Assembly (NCBI GenBank): GCA_910579275.1
Contig: CAJTTO010000004.1
Span: forward strand, 62,001 to 126,000
Direction: 5' to 3'
Length of the DNA: 64,000 nt
From: an uncultured Lachnospiraceae bacterium
GTDB taxonomy: Bacteria; Bacillota; Clostridia; Lachnospirales; Lachnospiraceae
Shown: in pieces, positions 28,901 through 36,800 of the stretch
Layout of the letters: each line of letters opens with the position of its first letter
Numbering within the stretch: position 1 is the first letter of the stretch
Translations under genes and position numbers: made by a program
Notes under the pieces: model-generated
The model's database searches: none
Told to the model about the DNA's origin: nothing
The model's input: only the letters and a program-made list of their open reading frames with translations

Positions 28901-30412
28901 CGCGCTGATAACAATCTGAATTGCAACGGTGGATTCCGGCGCGTTGTAAAGCCCCGGCTCGCCGTCATAGGAAAGGCGCAGCCAGTATGTGCCTGCATTG
29001 GACTCAGCGCCCGGCTCCTCCTCGAGCGGGTTTTCATCCGCGTCAAACCAGTCGTACTGGATTTCGGCGTCTGCGACTCTCTTTTCTTCTGCCGCATCGC
29101 TGCCTGCCTCCACCACGTATGCATTGATGCTTTTCTTAAGCTTTTCCATATCGGGCTGTTCCCCGTACTTCCAGCCAAAGCTTGTTCCGTCTGCATTTAC
29201 GGTCTCCGCACGGATAATGGTGTCTATGCCATTCATCACGTCAAGCGTCCTGCTGGTGTTGGAAATCGTATAATTCTCCTTGTCTGTCAGAACAATCGCC
29301 AGTTTAACGGAGTACTCCGCATTGGATTGAATCTTGTCTTCCGGGGCAAGCTCGGTTCCGACCTTCGTCCCGCTCTCATCGGTCTCCTTGATGATGCTGA
29401 CCGTGCAAGACTCAACAAACGCCTCTTTGCTGAGGGTTTTGGTCTCATTGCCGTCGATATCTGTCAGGTATAACCGATAGCCTTCCCGAATGATCTCTGC
29501 CGCTTCGCGTGCCGCAATGCCAGGCACAATGCTGTCAATAGCGCTGTAGTCAACCATCACGTCACAAGGATCAATGCGGAACTTTATTGACGCAGATGTC
29601 GCTTCGCACAAGTTATCAATTTTGTCCAGATTGATACTGAGCTGATAGCTGCCTTTGTTTTTCGGCACTGCCGCACTATCTGCCAAGTTTGTGCCATCCT
29701 CATTCTTCCATGTATAGCCAAGCTGCTTTCTCAAATCCTCATTTGCCTTGCCATTAAGCTCTACAGAAAGAAAATAGATATCCTCGCCAAAGTCGTCTGT
29801 GTAATAGCCCTTGAGAATCTCTGCGAACGGATTCGTGCTGTCCGCATCATACCGTGCAAAGACTGTGCCCGTCTCCTCGTCATAGGACAAGCCTGCCTTT
29901 TCTGCCGCAGTTTGCAGCTTATCCGCATCAATCACGATTTTGGCTCCATTTGTGGTTTCCTCATTAGGAGCCTCACTGTCTGCACTCGTCTCGGATTCCC
30001 GCTGCACTTCTGTCTCGTCCACGGCAGGCTGCTTTGCCTCCTCTGTGGGCGCAGCTGTTTCCTCCTGCGATTCGGAGACATCCTCACTTGACGTACTTTC
30101 GCCGGAAACCGTTTCGTTCGAAACGTCTCCATTCGAAGCATCCCCATTCGAAGCATCCCCATCCGAGATGTTTTCATCCTGCGTGTTTTCATCTGAAGCA
30201 CTGTCACTCGGATTGCTCTCTCCCGCTGCATTGTTTTCCGCTTCGGCATCACCGGAATCACTGCCCGAATCTTCGTCCAATGTTCCGCTGTCCGCAGTGG
30301 CTTCCTGCACCGGCAGTTCTGCTGCCAAGGATGTCGCTGGCATCGACTGGAATACCATCGCAATGCTCAGGATAACCGGCAGCGCACGCTTAAACAGTTT
30401 TCGTTTAAACAT
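16979..30412 (-). CDS. giant secreted repeat protein, 4477 residues
   Basis: Signal peptide at residues 1-31 (LPVILSIAMVFQSMPATSLA core, AAE cleavage region), then a Glu/Asp/Ser-rich linker to about 155. Residues 155-1700 form a string of strand-rich modules (recurrent EYSVKLAIV, GSYQLSINL, AGTYWLRLSYDG phrases) with a Big_2-type Ig module near 1440-1500 (ENVLTVSDSGYVTAVHTGKATVTAY) and another near 2100-2180 (WKSSNTKVATVK). From about 2200 to the end I count roughly 23 degenerate repeats of about 100 residues, each with a W-x-x-F-x-A...G-x-Y-x-F core (for example NVWISFTAAEDGRYTFDA, LEFYKFTAPEDGVYVFETDG), resembling PPC/galactose-binding-like beta-sandwiches. No LPXTG, SLH or choline-binding anchor is visible. 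No enzyme motif found. Likely an adhesin, scaffold or glycan-binding protein. GGAAGGGGG precedes the ATG. Confidence 0.88.
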   Translation of the reverse strand: MFKRKLFKRALPVILSIAMVFQSMPATSLAAELPVQEATADSGTLDEDSGSDSGDAEAENNAAGESNPSDSASDENTQDENISDGDASNGDASNGDVSNETVSGESTSSEDVSESQEETAAPTEEAKQPAVDETEVQRESETSADSEAPNEETTNGAKIVIDADKLQTAAEKAGLSYDEETGTVFARYDADSTNPFAEILKGYYTDDFGEDIYFLSVELNGKANEDLRKQLGYTWKNEDGTNLADSAAVPKNKGSYQLSINLDKIDNLCEATSASIKFRIDPCDVMVDYSAIDSIVPGIAAREAAEIIREGYRLYLTDIDGNETKTLSKEAFVESCTVSIIKETDESGTKVGTELAPEDKIQSNAEYSVKLAIVLTDKENYTISNTSRTLDVMNGIDTIIRAETVNADGTSFGWKYGEQPDMEKLKKSINAYVVEAGSDAAEEKRVADAEIQYDWFDADENPLEEEPGAESNAGTYWLRLSYDGEPGLYNAPESTVAIQIVISAVDVYIGGIQTDTAEYVDGAKAANVIQSVTGYEVYKIGDTEKKNIMDKDDKYFWGVSYNGDADENTQSYEPVFKIRRGRHVTDADGKDSVVWDSDYLSGSERLVKTQSVDGKDVTYEYRIEFSGKKAVYGEGNAPIDINMSQENYRVDVTGETLAANAFPVKLAVEGPVIDVSEMRTGTTASEENKGSLTNPIIKIYDAEPFFKTKDEYKKAKVTGSTVPSTDLTYQWQEIETFTEITDADNNKDIIAEDIYNVTYNNVEYQSAPTEAGSYRIAVSYTDSVSGAVSKTEYVYYTIKKEDILIQPDSKVPAYYGETVSAYLADIKAALRVRTQSAAGDADAAAENLIDYTISDFTEGADKRELADAAWLDSMLRYYEKNGNSALTWSVERKITEGANAGSWYELQNSDTFVEGAEYRLCVRADWQNVGSSYSTKLKNYNNRYELDFKNEQIVDEQTGAYKLQGRYADQQTTAITPIHTEGIEVTFEVDWDKITQTTKVYDGLPFGEAVQNAVKGAVKAYNKKTGEAIDSADINIGWRWTRTNQYGSTETSYVGIDGAIHAGNYHLMLSVEKGEKYLGQSVVYSDSTARTFTITPAELTVTPVLKDEVKAGTHVGDSNAQNVKNIVKSIDVEGNIAENDKTYLVDWVRYYAFTDISYPWCIGSDAMDLKVTDKTTGKQLEEGYLKSQHGYNARFDFDGRLQDYYVSESGVRVCKFFGSDYTLKFATVAFTAVRASSIVYDYSFDEENSIRILDSVTKAENNFTHTIAPREGIPYSYGSYNKEEKYLGGNYFGIAIYAPEEYTDVPGAADRVIYQNSIENAGGYIDYTDTYDNQKRIYVIFDAAKVAEDGGKSFEITWEEGFTEQFRVEVPKNLLMQDLQRAVLPKSLAFNGAVAKMAVGEGQQLDLKITKAQMADIICVAYESSDENVLTVSDSGYVTAVHTGKATVTAYAAYESGEDGTIQPFLDAKGNYAKAAKLNVTVNKLSEVKKIKFEAHDTYALIDYADVPDGYRREVYVLAGTNIAASEFETRIDAVKNGDYSAFDAHLFITDTERKTVNSAGKKFWGRISGLLPNTQYTVYVRNVSALRTLPNGAQIDAKEFATASKVAKLATTKSQQVALNGYFKTAEDMAQPVRGKTTVKVDPKSAVTYRANGNYYVVDIAAKSAMFNLEAKYWQKDQADINYADSRDYIWYPLALAKDLQKDYVDPKLTYYVSDSEWTTDEPYNWKDNGYIRVLNEYDEYCYFKPATANAAIDKKGKISLKGNGWVYVFAYDAEQRIISDAVELYITSAVDGLAGKPIKMKVGTTVLLSEYLTYKQKNIKLSAYDSKDLVVTWDDPDGAFEIIPQVLNGETRVYDYYIKAKRPTTKPLELNVSDKIVKANGGADIKIKLSATAIDAVKSLKAYDVYDTEGMIRFDYAANTEDYNLKFRIEVKDQTGKILANRLVSPDWRIWKSFYNKDAEYYDALYHQNYGYDEDYERIGFREYNAKKKTWTYHYPLTNLGGLNLTRLSSYTASVTAVYDGYDAKTASTKVKTTNIPASKTNAVQYDDNGKDRLNDGGGTVVVYKNSYNTNNSNKPLSDYMLLKSGSTYTLDFTGGNKNARNMKTDTLTWKSSNTKVATVKANPGTFTAAFKAVKKGTTQITVTSKITKKVIARWTVFVTAVGEADGYFGDNIYQDTSDADLADKLGADMLTLNKSMSYTLGNGEKKWVAFRAPADGRYSVSASGGSYLAYDSDSRPLGSLGSSYVNKEMTKGTTVYFLLTVTNAKKGKRTVTISVAGTQYTSLTTGEDGNTVRGGSTVVFTAPEENVYTFRAFDKNGAEAYVLNNSQQIESRLKKNQKVSYYISGTGEYTVKVTAAEKLADGTGIALKAGETKCYKFTADETSEYTIYTVDAAEKIDSGSMHNSDMDYLDFASPKASSDTDTDPKNVGFATRKLTKGTVVYIKLTAGSADTGAKFKVEKAEKMGTAFTIADANGTKTVVYNADAAGDYDFTASGTDVTITGVEINGSYYSNASASYQTTLQKGAYVKLTVSAANANTSVTVTCTPVKAVPVKVGTPASVSVTNGLSRKVTFAAAQNGWYAFDIDNQKVSAQYTKSAGRTVRAAYTSGTEIYVQAGETLTFILTTAEATAQEVNVTASKKDSVKLTNMSDATTLTKGTTYRYYWTAENEGLYDFAFTVSGAVLTYSTDEGQDGSLVSAISGYYAKGDTFYLTVRTDAQADGSFKAVIKKQDAQELKEGVDNIIPVDANGSVWVSFTSKKAEKVRYQYGKANADGLQFYKSTGLDDSDTSEVSFTEDIVLRPGQKVYYKIESSNAEATDVNLTVQPVALTEIIADAGTGIKTGTAANVETGANAWYHFHASNAGRYKISASSKAGETVSEINTFQVYESLTAETQNQNKTPFVKADKEIYIRVPNNGAKADITVTVTNMADAAASLSTGTAALTLKKGVPQYMVYDVPSTGYYSMSAADAEGKPCSMSMTYYVDNQSGVSASIPMSAKKLSGGSKVVFAVTASEDVNVTVTITQETLIDLTDNAETQTISAGKTLYFRMKTTKDIRYFIETTEVADGLTLSYSSVVGWMEWNNGYGDFAASAGQEEMIFGLTAPSSFDGTKTFKIKRGIVSPAEIKAGAPAESAELPAYHKVWYTFTPEKAGRYSIKANGATLYEYKDGITGYGSRVQTPKEVVITEQMLGKAVIYAVYHTDSTAAKKVSLSIAEVAVNELAQDKACIVDVAKVEAGENVWISFTAAEDGRYTFDATNTSVANSRIECYKTLLDGTYDSIKYYQREYGMRAGETFYFPVSFSTKPEENFTVSVSAVTGSSAQEISVSDAAVSVDVKAGEVKWLKFTPQKTANYKFEMTDVAALEQYDEILSDSGKSVSSNTAYPYAAGKTVYLKLTASSGLAEGTKPSVKITSEDMQELTEGENTINQKAEDVTEQYAFFAPSESGIFNFELADSTSCSIYVSGDRLYSSKKLVLDKTHPAYIRMAVTGSSANASAKIIITKLADIGEISAGGSADVTLTKDNNLEFYKFTAPEDGVYVFETDGRDKSVYVEVKNSINDSWVNPGYQCGSGGSYITEVKKGAVKYIRIWKSKNSLDSAGDAFTLTCKKAKEISFTNVDSRKLTLNGGDPVLVHWTFNARGNYEVGFMTTDEEIKHIDSESISPDLGWSYMPAYSGAYSAVYVMDFEERYLILEAANQTQVEVSAKAAPRKIWENNEMELYIDSQNRYEEFEMSIGQGEGGVYTFQTSNASQLLGLELTDAATGKTVTPDTVYWQENNCYGMYMLKTGESYKLRVEPSYNSGEPITGNIVMYLYTEYAAGMLTSGDDYSTDAMNVQEGEEIWFRFTVKDSDRYGFGSDYDTYMNLYRLNGNDLELLGKKESGNSTIWAALDAGDTVLLQTYYYSHHGSGTYSINVTSTMPQTDGDNWSIDSGTATHSIYVERDYEYVIPMSFPNLTEAAAFAFTFTLPLSGSDLKNVEMALYKADAGNGTDKKELVGTGFTIACEIAPDSTYELRVRNYTGSTFSATIRAAQYTMQTITLEDNAKLATVNNGSEARFQFEVPADGTYLFYGTAEDTCDNYAELYVNGAYQTKDDDSGGNSQFLIRYTLSAGDAVELITYLYGHGTSEAAYTVHVEKVPEGYMDMTEMTFSQPLPYASIGSLAAGETVKRRFIAPAVSTDNGASYLFYSEMNSEARADLTVNVQLASEFSAYASEEMQKDEKGNCYNVYELTPGRPYILSVTNNGSDILNVGSIYACRYTELNGGMAVAIGGAEEQNEAVEFNIASGEETWMSYHVEEDGIFTFAVSDMSSYGYMRVFRSEGTELTSLNDSSLNNDKATFEIYLSKGDNILVRIYQANHNALTGNVKATWEVWDITSVDTGSNTYTVKTNASGAEGKVWLKFADSIAAGSYTISTTDTSAALKLYKNGVEETSDASQEGKSSVTFQYETGAVYQLGVTTSAASQVQLSITKNEDQPSS

Positions 30413-30527
30413 TTTTCATAGTCCCCCTTCCTTATTCAGGATGAGATCCTGCACGTTTTTCATTCGCTCTAAACGATTAAAAACAAAGCATTGATTTCGT
30501 GTGCAGATCCCATATCAAAAGTAATTT

Positions 30528-30577
30528 GGGGACGCCGCCTGTTTTGGACATAAAAATCCCACTATGCCGACACCCCC
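30528..30577 (-). other. possible structured 5' leader of the giant gene
   Basis: On the predicted minus-strand transcript, GGGGGTGTCG (30577-30568) can pair with CGGCGTCCCC (30537-30528) over ten positions, three of them G-U. It begins within a few bases of the expected transcription start. Ligand-binding riboswitch motifs are not recognised. It may just stabilise the mRNA end. Confidence 0.3.
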
Positions 30578-30586
30578 ATAAGCTTA

Positions 30587-30615
30587 ATTATACTTAACAT
30601 TTTAAGAAAAAGTAA
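30587..30615 (-). promoter_or_regulatory. probable promoter of the giant gene
   Basis: Minus strand TTACTT (30610-30615), 17-nt spacer, TATAAT (30587-30592). The implied leader is about 165 nt. Confidence 0.55.
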
Positions 30616-30663
30616 CCTGTTTTTTCTATAATTTCACTTGTTATTTCACTAAACTTTCCACGA

Positions 30664-30700
30664 AAAAAGCCGACAAAACTGTTCATTTTGTCGGCTTTTT
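30664..30700 (-). terminator. terminator of the amylase gene
   Basis: Perfect 15-bp stem (30664-30678 with 30686-30700) of AAAAAGCCGACAAAA type with 7-nt loop and T-run. It lies about 125 nt beyond the amylase stop and ahead of the giant-gene promoter; nothing else is recognised between 30701 and 30825. Confidence 0.85.
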
Positions 30701-30825
30701 ATAATCGTCTGTGTGCACTGCATATTTACTGTGCATCATGCTGTAATTTCAGCCTTGTAGGCTGTAACTATTGTACACTTGTACCTGTTCCCAAAGACAA
30801 AAACATATTACAAGCTGCTGTCTTT

Positions 30826-33800
30826 TTATGAGAACATATTCTCCAGACTTGCCAGTTGACGTGACGTAATTTTAAATGTAACTTTCTTTGTCCCGCCATA
30901 ATTGCCAATCCCCTTGATGGTAACGCTGGCTGTTCCTTTCCGGATATTGTTGGTATAGCTGCTCTCCACAATCACATAGTCTTTACCCAGTGTCAGCTCC
31001 TCTTTACCGACCTTAATCTTTGAAAAATCCTCCTCGGTCAGTTTCACTTCGTATCCTGTGTAAACCTTTGCCTGAATTTTTACGGATGCGGACGCAATAT
31101 TCTTTGTCACAACACGGTAGTCTCTCGTAATTTCACCTGTATAGTTCGCATTGCCCTCCACAGCTGTTACCTTCACCCTGATTGTGCTGCCCGCCGCCGC
31201 GGTAAATGTATTATCCTTGCTCTCCGTTCCGGTTTCGTTTCCTGCGTCATCATAGTTCACAAGGTAGTACTCTGTCGTGTAATCTGCCGCCTTAATCTTG
31301 GCATTGTCCAAGACTGGCGTGCTGATAAACTTGCCTGCTTTATCCTGATATACAACATCCGGCACTGACAGGTCAGAGCTTGCCAGATCAGCTTTCACGA
31401 TGGAAAATTCCTGATTTGGAAGTACGCCTGTGAATTTGCCGATTCCGGTAATCTTGACAAACGGTTTCTTGGCGGTACTGCTTGTCGTCACTGCCTTATT
31501 GTTGCCATATGTCAGCTTGTAGTCAACGCCCTGCCGCAGCACTACATTCTCATATCGAATCTCGACTCCTGCCGCTGCTCCTTTCTTTGCATAAGGCGCA
31601 GTCTCCTGCACAGTGCAAACCAGCTTTTCCTTTGAAATTTCAGCTAAGGAAATGGGCGTAATCTTAAATGTCTTTTTCAGCGCTCCTGTGTACATGCCCT
31701 TTCCTGTAAAGGTCACGGTTGCCGTTCCCGGAGCGGTATTTTTGCTGTACGCCACTGTGTAGTCTTTTCCTAACACGACAGCCGGACTGCTGCTATTCTT
31801 CTGAATCAGTGCAAGCGCTTCAGAAGGCTGTACTGACCTGCCCGCCGAAAAATCATAGGGTACGGACGCCTGCCATTTTGCCGTGTCCGGTTTTGCGACG
31901 GAAGAAAGTGTTTTTCCGGTAATCTTAAATGTCTTGGAGACACTTCCATAATAACCTTTGCTCGGTTTTCCGGAAACCGTTACGGTCGCTGTCCCGACGT
32001 TTACATTATTCGTATATCCTACCGTATAATTTGCGGAAGATACGCTGACCTTTTTGCCCTTTACTTTCTCGTCCACTGTCACGGACGGCTTAATCGGATA
32101 TCCTGTGTATTCCGCCTTTTTGAGTGAAATCGCAACGGTGGTCTTACTCATCAAAGTGCCGCTCTCGTGCACTTCCACGCGCTTGACTGCCTCGCCTGCA
32201 TAGTTTCCGCTCTTTCCGCCGGCAATTACCATCTCGTAAACGCCTGTTTCTTTTACGCCCGCTGTCGTCAGCGCTTCTTTGCGCTCACCAGTCGCGGCAT
32301 CCAACGAATAGTACGTTATCTGGTAATCCTTTGTGCCAAGCTTCATGCCGTTGTAAGTAATCTTTGTAATCGGTTTCTGGACTTTCTTGGACAAAAGAAG
32401 GTCTGCCTGATATTGGATTGCAACGTCCTTGTCATCCAGCTGCTTCGGCAAAATTTCAAATTCCTTTGTCACCTTGCCTGTATAGTTCCCTTTTCCTTTG
32501 ACCGTCACGACTGCCGTGCCTGCATTTTTGTTGTTCTTATATGAAACCGTGTAGTCCGTTCCCAGTTTCATTCTCCTTGAACCGTCATACACCTTTAACT
32601 GTTCCTCGGATAAAACAATGTTTTTACCGGTATAAATCTGGTCTGCAATCGGTTCTATGTCAAACATGTTTTCTACAGCATCTGTATCAACGGCCTCACC
32701 TACGTTGCCCACTTTTTTCTCCACCAGAACAACGGTACCGCCTTCTGCTGCCGCCGGAATCTTTATCGTAACCTCGCCCGACGCGTTCGCCTGATACTGC
32801 ATTCCGTTATAGTAGTCATAAAGGTATGCATTTTCTTTCTGATCCGAAAGGGTGTATTCTACCGGTGCGTTTGTGATGTTCAGCGCAACCGTCAGCGTCG
32901 TGCCCGCATAGCTTCTCGAGAAGACATCCAGTCCCTTGCTGTCATTCGCATCTATCGTCTTACGTGAACCCTTTGCCAGTACCTTTGAATATCTGTTTCG
33001 AATATCCAGCAGTTTCTTATAATGTTTTAATGTAGTATTATTTGCGCCTGCCTCTGTCTGCGACCAGTCAAAGTCGTAGCGGTTTGTATTGTACGGATAA
33101 TTTTCTGCACCCGTTAATCCAATCTCCTCACCGTAATAAATGACTGCCTGCCCTTTTGAGGTCAGCTGCAGTGAAGCTGCCACCTTTGCAAGTGCGCTCG
33201 CTTCTTCCTGTGTCTTACCATAGTGATACTCATCGGTTGACGTGTCTGTCAGCTTAAAGACGAAACCGTCCTCGTCGTGGCTGCTCAGAAACGCGCCCAG
33301 CGTGGATGTGTTGTCAATCGCTGCATTCCGCGCTGTCAGGAATTTTTCCGTTTCACTGATTTTTCCTGTCACAAAATCAAGCGCCCTGTCATTGTAGTCA
33401 AAATCCAGCAGGGAATCCATACGTCCTGACCGCAGCATTCCGGTGTCTGTCGCATAGCCGCCGCCCGCATATTCGCCAATCATCTTGAAGTCCGGGTTAA
33501 TCTGGGTCAGTGCGTTTTTGAATGCCGACCATGTTGTGCCGTCTACATGCTTTACGGTATCGACACGGTAATAGTCAATATCGTACTTGCTAATCCAGTT
33601 TGACTGCCATTCTACAAGCAGCTCCCTTACCTCCGGATTTTCTGTCAGGAAATCAGGAAGTCCGGAAAGCGAGGACTGCTGGTCGCTTCCGCTCACGATT
33701 TCGTCGTCATTCCTCAGCATCCGCAGGGCTCCGTCCTCTGTCGGATAGTTATTAAAGTAATTTGTGACATCATCACCATAGCCGCTGTGGTTTAATACAA

Positions 33801-36800
33801 CGTCTACCATGATTTTTATGCCTTTTGCATGGGCAGCATCCAGCAGCGCCTTAAACTCTGCCTCGGTGCCAAGGTGCGCATCTAAGTTTTCAAAGTTCTT
33901 TGCCCAGTAGCCATGGTAGCCCCATGCCTTGGTAACGGCTGGATTGTCCACGGAGTTGGGTGTCAGCTGGTTCTCTACAATCGGTGTAATCCAGATGGTG
34001 TTGACGCCAAGATCCTGCAGGTAATCTAATTTCTGTGTCAGACCTGCGAAATCCCCGCCATGGTAGCTCGAACAGCCTGTCTCGGCGTTTTTATCGTAGC
34101 TTCCTGCCGCATCGCCGTTGTTGTTGGATGCATTTCCGTCAAAGAAACGGTCTGTCACAGTAAAGTAAATCACTGCCTCGTCCCAATCAAAGTCATCCGC
34201 GATGTAGCTTGAATTGGTGCGGGAAATGACATTTACGCTTACTTCTGTCGTATATTCATTGTTGTACTTGTCATATACGGTAATCGGAAATGTTTTCGTT
34301 CCGGCGGGTGTTGTGTCCTTGACTGCAATCGCATACTGCATCAGTGCCGGATCTATTTCCGCAATGCCGCCGCCTATAGCGCTTAAATCTACCGTTGCAC
34401 GCGATACAATGTCGGATGCATCTGCTGTCTCGTCATTGCTGTCCTTTGCGGACAATGTCAGTGTCAGTACATTGTTGTCATTGTAGTCCATGGAATCATT
34501 CTGCATGGCGGCATCCAATGCCACATCATATAGCTCGTATGTGCATACAGAATATTCAACGCCGTCAACCTTTTCTTTGTTTTCGTTAAATCGGTCTAAT
34601 ACATACTTTCCTTCGGCGTCTTCTGTTTCTTTTAAGAGATAACGGTAATAATATGTGCCGACTGACAAATCAGGCATATCGTATACGAAACGCTGCTCTG
34701 CCGCATTATACGTCATCGCACATTCCTCTTTCTGGAAACTGCCCTCTTCATCTTTTACGGCTATCTCCACGCTTGCGGATACAAACCCTTTGTCCCCTGC
34801 CAAAAATGCATCGTCATCCCTGTAGTAGAAATGGATGCTATCCTTAGCCGGCTCTATCTCATATCCAATATTGTACGGATAGACATAGGTAATTCCTTTT
34901 CCTTCCTCCATTTTGATTTTTACGACATTCTGGTCGACGGGCAGCTCGCAGACATAGTCGGTGCCGTCCTTTTCTCCCCAATGTTCGCCTGTCGTTTCAT
35001 CTGTCCGCTCTAAGCAGAAACTAATCGAGCTTAATCCTTGTTTAACCGGAATCAGCGCTGTTGCCGTTCCGTTCTTTTCCTCAAATTTTACAAATACATC
35101 AGAACCGAATCCGCTGTTCCATGTATAGAAATACCAGTCCGCGTCCTTCTGTGTCTCACGCGTGTACTCTGCAACCAGATAGCGTGGCAATATTGGTTTG
35201 ACTTCCGGAAGTTCCGTATAAATCTTTGTTCCGTCGTCACTTACCATATACAGTGTAACTTCCTCTGCCATATCCGCATTGGTGTATTTTCGGTTCAGCT
35301 CCTCCCAGGTCCAGACGCCAACCCCTTTATTTTTCGCTTTAAGTCCCAGCCCTGTATAGCTTAACCTTACGGTTGCCTTCAGCCATGTATTGCCGTCCGA
35401 CAACTCAACTGCCTCGTCAAAATTATGCTCTGAACCCCCGTCAACGCTTATCTCTCCGGACTTTACCTCATTCCAAATCCAAAGCGCAGACGCGTCTACT
35501 GACCTATGGCTTTCGTCCCTGTCGTAGTAATAAATCGTGTATGTGTAAACCGCGTCTACTACCGACACTGTCATGACAGCCGTATTATTTTCCGCATCCG
35601 ACGCCGTCAGCGTGAAGGATTTTACACTCTCCGGAAAATCTTCCGTAATACTTACCTTGGTTCCTGCCAATGTAATTTTGTCCTTATATGCCGCCGCTGC
35701 CGTTTCCTCAGACAGTGCATAGGTCACTGCGGTCTCTACCGAACTGCCCTCGATATCATATAATTTCAGTTTCGACGGCAGCTCTGCATCTGCGCCGCGG
35801 GCAATGTCCGCTCTGCCCTCTTCCAGTCCCGCAATAAAAAACTGGTTATTTTTGCCATTGTCCTCTGTCAGCGGATTGGTGTTGCGGAGATCTGAAGCCC
35901 ATCCTGCCTCGCTATCTTTGCTCCCATAGAAAAACTTGTACGCATAGACTCCCGGTGCCAGCGTAACTGTCAGTTCCCATTCCCCGGTCTCTGCATTTTT
36001 CTTCATCATATACTCGGGTGCATGTTTCGTCCAGCTGTTCATGCTTCCTACCACAGATACCTGCTCATCCGCTGCGAGCTTGTCATTGCTATAGGAAAAG
36101 GTTACCTTATTTCCTTTGACTGCAGGGTATTCGCTTACTCCGCCGGCGGTAACCTCTACGATTGAGTTCGGGTCAACGCTTTCCGTCTTTTTGTTATTCT
36201 TAGGATCTGTTATCCATGATGTACCCACAATAAACTTATATTCATGTATTCCTTTTGAAATTGTACATGTAACCGACCACACACCTGTCGCTTCATCATA
36301 TACCATGGCAACTGGATTTTTTTCCCATGATGTCCAGTCACCTGCAACCGAAACGGATTCTGCCTGCGGATTATAATAATTGAATGTGACATTTCTGCCC
36401 TCTACCACAGGACTTGTCAGCCCCTCCGGCTCATCGGGATACTCGGCAAGCATGAATTCGCCCACCGTGTCATTATTCGTGTCGTCAATTCTTGTTGTCT
36501 TGGCATCCGCTCCTTCACCTGTAGTTACTTCAAAATAATATTCATAGACGGTCTCAAGTTCAACAGAATTTATGGTTGCCGAATAAACCGCACTGTTTTC
36601 CCCATCCAGCGCCATCGGAAGCTCCGTATAGCTGCTGTCAGCCTTCTTTTTGTATTGCACTACGACTTCATCAGGATATGTTCCATGGGATGGGTAGTAG
36701 TACAGTTTGACATTGTTGACATTATTTTCACTGACAATCTGCGGGTTTCTGTAAATTTTGCTGTTTCCGTTCGCATTTGGATTGGCAGTATCCACACTCC

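Noticed and set aside
30413..30580. c-di-GMP or other known riboswitch in the giant-gene leader
   Set aside because: None of the conserved c-di-GMP-I or -II blocks could be found.
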